DNA of 64,000 nt, taken from Cloeon dipterum. Lineage: Eukaryota > Arthropoda > Insecta > Ephemeroptera > Baetidae. Numbering within the stretch: position 1 is the stretch's first letter; the number at the start of each line of letters is the position of its first letter. The notes below the pieces were generated by a model. The model ran no database searches. It saw nothing but the letters and a program-made list of their open reading frames with translations, and was not told the origin of the DNA. The position numbers and the translations under genes are program-made. The DNA lies in the NCBI RefSeq assembly GCF_949628265.1, contig NC_088789.1:30683883-30747882 (forward strand), in the 5' to 3' direction. Positions 58,406-64,000 of the stretch are shown piece after piece.

Positions 58406-58624
58406 TTAGAAACAGTTCTGCTACCTTCATTAGAGGTTGAGGAGATAAATTTGCAATTCTTTGGGCACCTAAAGAATCTTTAACTTGATTGCCACTTAAT
58501 TTGCACCTAATTCTGGAGGATGCCTGGTGGGCGGATTCGTGCATTTACTTAAAAACAAAAGCAGGTTTTTAAAAAAAAAAAAAAAGATCCATCAATTTTT
58601 CAATTCCACATCACAAAATTAGAT

Positions 58625-60451
58625 CTATTCACAGACTAAATATCAAAATTTATGGTTTGAAACCAACAAACACCTCTGAATTTCTCAAACTCCTTGATCA
58701 CCTTGTCTAAAGCCTCATCTTCAAAGTCATCGCACAAATCCTGTTGTGCTTGGCGACTACGGAGATGTCGGAGATGGAAGCAGTCGTAACTCATGGAGAG
58801 AGAGATGTCAATCAGTGAAGGAAGGATTACAGAGGCCATCTTGGCCAGGCGTGCGGCAGCCCTAAAGTGGACAAAATTAAAGACTCGGTCCATGGTGTAC
58901 ACCGGGAACATACGCTAGGACTGCAACTGCCTCAGGATCTTCTTCTGCTCAATAAGTGTGGCTACGCCCTTCAAGTCCTTCACCTTGTAATTTCCTTCCA
59001 GAGTAATCCCCTCCAGTTTAGGCGAGGACAGGATGCTCGATCGCAGAAATCATCACTGTGGATAAAATATTATGCTATTTGTGATGACATTTTGAAACAA
59101 AAATTAACCCATTTCGCCAGATGAAAGAGAGATGCGCAGGGAAGGGATTCGCGACTTCATTTGGAATGATGACGTTTTGCAAGCAAAGTACTTCCAGTCG
59201 CGGACAGCATTCCAAAATGCGTCCGAACGTGAGTCCTTCCATTGCAGTGTCCCAGTCGTCCACGATGTGGAGTGTGCGTGTGCGCAGGTTCCCTCCATAA
59301 ACTCTCATCATGTTATCCATGTCAGTCAATGTGCAGGTGTCCAACACCAAAGTCTTGAAAACTTATCCAAGGTTTCCACTCCAAATTTTGTGATGAAGGA
59401 GCCGTCCACCTAAAAAAAAGATTAATATTCACGCAAAATTGTTTATTGCAATAACAATTGCCTGAAAGTAAGTCATGAATGGGTGCTTGCCAGGGAGGTC
59501 CTCCTTGCCATCCAAAGATCTGAGCAGCCGTGTACAAATATAATAATTTTCTTCGCTGATTAGGCGTTTTGCCCTCCTCGTCCTCTTGCAAGACGGGCAG
59601 TTGTGTCTTTTCCCCACTGCCAGGTGTGTCAATTTAGTCCAGCTGAGGGGCAGCCCTTGAGAAAAGCGATAGGTAAATGGGGTTCCAAACACCTACTTTC
59701 AACACTCAGGTGCTGCAGATCTCTTGAAATATTACTGTTATCCCAAAATCCCCAACCAGCGAGGTATTTGACGCCTAACATAACACCCGAAGGCTTGGCA
59801 CAGCTCCAGTCATCCTTTATAATCAAATTCGCATCATCCAAGCTGCAAAATCTGCAGCTTAATTCTTCTGCATTCTTGTAAGCGGCTGCATCAGGTCCTG
59901 ATGATGATCTCGAGACAGACGAGAGCACTCTTCATCGACAGTTCTTCGATGTTTGGCGCTACTCGAGACAACAGCTCACAGACCTTTAACAGAGCCATGT
60001 TAAAAAATCATAATACATAATTAAAGATGAAATAGAAAATCTGCACACCTATGGATACACAAGCTCTTGAATTTTCGAGTTGGGCAAAAGGAGAACATGT
60101 TTGAAAAGTCGACCTAGACGGTCCTCTCGCCGACCAGGTGTGGCATCAACTGCATCGTCCTTTCAAACTTCTCCAAATTTCCTTCACATAGGACAAACCA
60201 TCTCCACCGCAAAATCCTTTGCAATAATTTTTCGCGAATTTCCGTAGCTGTGAAACAGACAGAAATTTAAAATCTAGGCGTACAAAACTGATAATGAACA
60301 TACGCAGGTTGGAGTCTTTATAAAGTTGGAAATTTGCAGCAATGAACTGCAGCGCCAGATTCTCCAGCCTTTGCTTCCTCGCCAGCAGATTCTGGAGCCT
60401 GACTTTGGTCAACTCAACCAACTGACCGTCTTTTCGTTGCTCGGCGCTCAT
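58625..60451 (-). pseudogene. leucine-rich-repeat-like pseudogene C
   Basis: The start exon 60304..60451 (MSAEQRKDGQLVELTKV) is intact with a phase-1 GTATGT donor; the next exon begins at 60247 but meets TAG at 60114-60116, while DRLGRLFKHVLLLPNSKIQEL continues in another frame. The third exon shifts twice (MALLKVCELLSRVAPNIEEL; KNAEELSCRFCSLDDANL; FGTPFTYRFSQGLPLSWTKL). The fourth has KTLVLDTCTLTDMDNM and CPRLEVLCLQNVIIP after a shift. The last exon has TAG at 58915-58917 between KKILRQLQS and MFPVYTMDRVFNF. LRR-type text (PRLEVLCL, PKLEGITLEG) and the end AARLAKMASVILPSLIDISL tie it to pseudogenes A and B. Neighbouring genes are intact, so this is probably true decay. Confidence 0.7.
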
Positions 60452-60993
60452 ACTGTGGAAAATTTACATATAAATTAGTCAATCTATCTATGTACTGCTA
60501 TTTTATTGACGATCGAAACGATCTAGCCTCCAGCATTAAATTTGGTGATCTTAGTAAATTCTCTCAATAATCACAGAATCAGAGAAAAGCACACGAGGAT
60601 CGCAGCTGATAAGGTTTTGGGCATTTACGCAGCAACATATTTACCTGAACTGACGCAAGATAATGCTCAAATTCGTGAGAGAATTTACAGATAAAATTGT
60701 ATCAGTATCAATCAATCGTAAACACAAACACAATTGTTATCAAACATGGCCGACGCCCACAAGCCGATACAAGGGATTTGAAATAGGAGTATAAGAGTGA
60801 GGCTTTAAGAATCTCCAAAAAACATCAAATTTAGATTGAAAATGTCAAACTTACAGAGTGAACAATAAATTCTCAATATTATAAAATGAAATAAAACTCA
60901 TTAATCATTCTTGGAACTCACATAAAAAGCTGCTATACTCTTCTCCGCAACACACACCCCTACACCAAAAGTAGTTAGTTCTGAATAGAGTGA

Positions 60994-61165
60994 TTATAAC
61001 GAGAGTGAGATGGCTAGGCCGACCGACGCGACTGTGTCCTGCGCACTGCCGCTTCCCTATCTCTCCCCATGTTAAAATGCGCGCACGCGGTTGGCGCTAC
61101 AGCTAAATTCATGAAGCCACCCGCGGACTGATTGGTGTCAATCGAACGCGCACGAGTCGTTTTAT
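60994..61165 (+). repeat. promoter-like segment, inverted copy of 46525-46705
   Basis: See the partner entry. Here it lies upstream of a CRE-containing region, between the start of pseudogene C and the small ORF at 61557. Confidence 0.75.
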
Positions 61166-61480
61166 CACATAACTCGGAACCGAGCCTGAAAACAAAAGCG
61201 CTTTCGAGAATTCCACCGCTGAAATCTGCCCATTTCGCTGCGAGCTCCGACAGCGACGATCGCACCCGAGCGCCAGCGGCTGTCGGCGAAGCACGCATCA
61301 CCATGGCAACCAGACAACAAGTGACGTCACCGAGCGATTTCATTGGTCCGCCGTGTGTCACAACTGCTTGGGAAAGAAAACAATAGTGAGAACACCAAAA
61401 CATAACAATCTCTTCTTGCTCTTCTTGTTTTTGTAACCCATCGTTTCGTGCCTTGTGTTGGTTGGTCCTGATCTTAGAAA
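61165..61480 (+). promoter_or_regulatory. CRE/CCAAT promoter-like region
   Basis: TGACGTCA at 61322-61329 and an ATTGG (CCAAT) box at 61342-61346, in a CpG-rich stretch. A donor-like AAAA then GTAAGA lies at about 61480. It may start a + strand transcript toward 61557, but no clear gene follows. Confidence 0.35.
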
Positions 61481-61556
61481 AGTAAGATTATGACCTATAT
61501 ATTATTATTTTATAGAAGCAGAAGCCGGTGGGCCGGTGCCGCCGACACCAGCGGCG

Positions 61557-61688
61557 ATGCAGGCGGCCGCCGTGGCCCGCGCAAGCATTCAAGAAGAAGC
61601 ATTAAGAGAATTTATGAGAATTAACTTGAGCGTGGCCTTCAGTCAACTACTGTCCATTTTCTCAGATGTTTTATTTGAAATGTGTTGA
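61557..61688 (+). CDS. possible 43-aa protein or terminal exon
   Basis: An open frame after ATTTTATAG at 61514, first AEAGGPVPPTPAA then from ATG MQAAAVARASIQEEALREF and an aliphatic helix-like end (SVAFSQLLSIFSDVLF), stop 61686-61688. GC-rich codons in its first half stand out from the AT-rich surroundings. It could be a micro-ORF, the last exon of a gene whose first exon is near 61300-61479, or chance; an intron of only about 35 bp makes the direct join doubtful. I recognise no family. Confidence 0.25.
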   Translation: MQAAAVARASIQEEALREFMRINLSVAFSQLLSIFSDVLFEMC

Positions 61689-61716
61689 CATGCTTCAACA
61701 TGTTTAAGTTTGAATG

Positions 61717-61946
61717 AAACGATGGAAAAGATATTTTTATTTCAAAAAATAGTTTTCACGATTCTACGGCGATTGGCTGAACCGATTTGGGTTATCAGCA
61801 CGTCAAACAAAAGCAAATTAATTGAAGAATGCAAAATAGCTAGATTGAGTCTGAAATCGCAGCGGAAGTGCATTAAAATCGAAAGTCTACGGTGGCGCCA
61901 TCTGTTAGCGGCTTCGAACACTTAGGGTTTAAGCAACTGGTGAATT
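61717..61946. mobile_element. foldback MITE, ACCAGTTGC family, copy 7 (right part only)
   Basis: Begins at the fold region (GGAAAAGATATTTTTATTTC) and runs to the right end (AAGCAACTGGTGAATTG). The left arm is gone. Confidence 0.85.
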
Positions 61947-61949
61947 GAA

Positions 61950-62720
61950 AAATATAAATTAGTAGGCTGATGCGGTGCGATTTTTCTGCAAAGTTATACC
62001 AGAATTTCTGTTATCCTGCAATTAGATTTGCCACAATTACATCGCGGGATTAAAGGAAAATGAATCAGACGCGTTTGTTTACTTCTAGGTTCTTGGCAAA
62101 TGCTGAATTGCAGTTTTCGGCCTTAAATTACGTGGCTGTGACACTTTTGATGATGAATAAATTTTTTCTTCCTTGATATCGTTTAAAAATTTAATAAAAT
62201 TTTTATTTTCGCATGTATTTTAGCTAAAGGAAATAAAAGAGCCACATTAAAACATTTTTAACTATTTGGCAGCTGGTAAACAGCTGTAGAGTTGAGGGAT
62301 GAATAATGAAATCGCAAAAAAAGAGTGAAATCAGAGCTCTGCTGCTGCCACTGCAAGAGATCCAATTTCGCAAGTCGTCGCGCATATGCGGTAGTCCACA
62401 GTGCAGTTATGCAAACTCGAGAGTATTATTTAATAATATGATCGTGTAATTTCATCACGATTTAAAAGAGGGATTCACGATGGCGATTTTTTTCAATAAA
62501 ATCATGAACATATTCGAGGATTGAAAGACGCAGTCTTTTAATGGGGCTAAAATTAATTTCTACACTTAATACTACTGGCCATTACAAATCATTTAAAAGT
62601 AATTTTTAGTTTTTTGGCTGGAACTATACACTATACACAATATTCATGAATATTTCAAGCTTTTTACTGAAAATTGAGTTGTGCAGATTGGTAAAGAAGT
62701 TCTCAGAGTTTGAAACTCAC
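61950..62720. other. intergenic, no gene seen
   Basis: AT-rich 3' flank of the DM9 gene. Confidence 0.4.
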
Positions 62721-62728
62721 AAAAACCA

Positions 62729-63561
62729 CTATTTCCTTTTCTTGCACAAAATCTCATATCTCTCCTTGATTTTTAGAACCTCATCATTCTTCCGAATGTA
62801 GAGAATCTCGCGAAAAATCATGCCGACAAGGAAGACGCCGTCGACTTCGCATCGGCCAATTAGATACCATTCGTGCCCTTTGTTCTTGATGGCATATCCG
62901 TCAGACGGAATGCAGTTCCATTTTTTAGCATCGTACGGCCGCCAGAAAAAGTCCTTTCCGATCAAAGCAAAGTATTGCTGCCTCTCGATGAAGGGGCTTT
63001 TAGCGCAGTCGGGCAAGACCCCGACCACGCCCACCTCGGGCAGCAGCATGCCAGGCACGTAGCCGTAATAGGGAGTCAAGATGACCCCCACGTGGGCTGG
63101 GTGAACAAAAATGTCTTCGTCGTCGATGCAGAATGCGTTCGCAGGCACACAGCCGTTAGCCGCGTAGGCCCAGTCTTCTGTCTTTTCGTTGTCCGTAGAT
63201 TGCCCGTGAACTGAAAATTAATGAAGTGGGATGTTAGACTTCCTGGATAATCCCTCAAATAGCATACCTGCATGAGAAGTAGGTCGCTCAAGGTCAAGGA
63301 GATGCTTAGAATTAATGGAATTGTCCATGGGCGAATCTATCGAGAAGAAAAATAATTGTTATTAGCGTACAAGTGGTTAAGATTATCCGGCAGCTTTTAT
63401 AATTTGAAAATTAATATTTAATGCGAAAGGTTTCAACGGAAATTGCCTCTGATCAAAATTATAAGTCCAAAGAAAATCCCCTAAATTCAGCTTTAACTTT
63501 TGTAGCCCGCAGTTAATAAATTCAGGAATTACTTACCGTCACAATACTCAAATGAGGCCAT
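62729..63561 (-). CDS. DM9 (DUF3421) domain protein, two repeats
   Basis: CDS complement(join(62729..63210,63268..63336,63537..63561)), 191 aa; donors GTAAGT and GTATGC, acceptors GATAG and TTTTCAG, all junctions phase 1. About 40 hydrophilic residues lead into DM9 repeat 1 (WAYAANGCVPANAFCIDDED .. GYVPGMLLPEVGVVGVLP). DM9 repeat 2 follows (NCIPSDGYAIKNKGHEWYLIGRCEVDGVFLVGM .. ERYEIL). The W..g.(V/I)P..A, the GR.e.dg core and the closing YE(I/V)L are DM9 hallmarks. DM9 proteins bind mannose in molluscs and are upregulated on infection in mosquitoes; that role here is inference. There is no signal peptide, so the protein is probably cytosolic. Repeat 1 has lost the usual lyvGRa text. Confidence 0.82.
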
Positions 63562-63964
63562 GATAGATGTGTGGTTAACGTGGGTTACAGGAGCACCAAT
63601 CAATCGATCCGGTCACGGTCAGGCCGCCGTACAGCAGGAGACAGGAGACTGCGGTTGCTGGATCGCTGCGAGATTCTCTCCACTTGGAAATAGTGATCTT
63701 TCCAGAGAGACGCGCATAAGTTAAGCTCTGCGCATCCAGCGCGCGCACTTTGCTCTCTATTATCACAAGTTAAATTTCAGAGTTTTTACCACCGGCGCCG
63801 TTATTTGATGGTGTCAAAAGGGCGCACAAGTTGACCTAAAACATAAATCATGACCACAGATTATAAAGAGACCGAGAAATTCGCGTGCAAAGTGTAAAAG
63901 CAGCGAGAGTAGTGACATCTGCCATTCAACAGCGAGAGCAGAGAAGTACAGGCAATCCGATCAG

Positions 63965-63994
63965 TCACGTGACTCAACTCTGCGATCTGATTGG
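63965..63994. promoter_or_regulatory. E-box and CCAAT module
   Basis: TCACGTGACTC, an 11-bp spacer, then CTGATTGG. The same motif pair with the same spacing occurs in both TIRs of the element at 33646. It lies 400 bp upstream of the DM9 gene start, so it may belong to that promoter or to a gene to the right. Confidence 0.4.
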
Positions 63995-64000
63995 CCAAGA

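Noticed and set aside
1-64000. tRNA, rRNA, snRNA genes and CRISPR arrays
   Set aside because: I looked for tRNA B-box-like GGTTCGAATCC motifs, rRNA-like blocks and regularly spaced repeats with unique spacers and found none that hold up.

Overview
The window is eukaryotic and most likely from an arthropod, probably an insect. Genes have short GT-AG introns (about 50 bp to 1 kb), AATAAA signals and 5' UTR exons, there are several families of small inverted-repeat DNA transposons, and the gene content fits: an ADAMTS-like secreted matrix protein and a two-repeat DM9 protein. I cannot name the species. No bacterial operons, rRNA, tRNA or CRISPR arrays were seen.

Layout. 1-9.2 kb: three ankyrin-repeat (ANK) loci, two on + (1894-3452 intact; 4163-5532 with one frameshift) and one on - (6088-7661 intact), plus a C-terminal ANK relic at 8.82 kb. 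9.2-35.9 kb: a direct tandem segmental duplication (copy A 9900-22178; copy B 22179-35858), preceded by a third partial copy of one internal segment. Each unit carries an intact ANK gene, a decayed leucine-rich-repeat-like pseudogene, a small gene for an unfamiliar proline-rich repeat protein, and the promoter plus first coding exon of the ADAMTS-like gene. Only copy B runs on into the rest of that gene. The copies differ in length by about 1.4 kb, nearly all explained by two inverted-repeat transposons with 8-bp target duplications present only in B.

35.2-41.4 kb: the 13-exon ADAMTS-like gene (signal peptide, TSP1, cysteine-rich, spacer, TSP1 repeats, Ser/Thr linker, PLAC), with MITEs in its introns. 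42.5-45.9 kb: a gene for a small basic, coiled-coil, bZIP-like protein whose introns 1, 3 and 5 each hold a copy of the same foldback MITE. 46-58 kb: gene-poor DNA with an ANK gene fragment (48.1 kb), decayed tandem copies of the ANK-gene leader region (49-53 kb), a large foldback with microsatellite arms (53.2-54.3 kb), a GC-rich block (54.4-55.8 kb) and a 104-bp minisatellite (57.05 kb). 58.6-60.5 kb: a third LRR-like pseudogene on -. 61-64 kb: a CRE-bearing promoter-like region, a possible 43-codon ORF and the DM9 gene on -.

The theme is an expanding ANK gene family with one conserved gene plan (UTR exon(s), a short coding exon, one phase-1 intron, one large ANK exon), duplicated together with neighbouring genes and seeded by MITEs. 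The duplication copied the promoter and signal-peptide start exon of the ADAMTS-like gene, leaving an orphan exon 1 that could act as a distal alternative promoter. Functions of the ANK and repeat proteins are not known from sequence alone. All splice models are by-eye reconstructions from splice signals, frame and phase.
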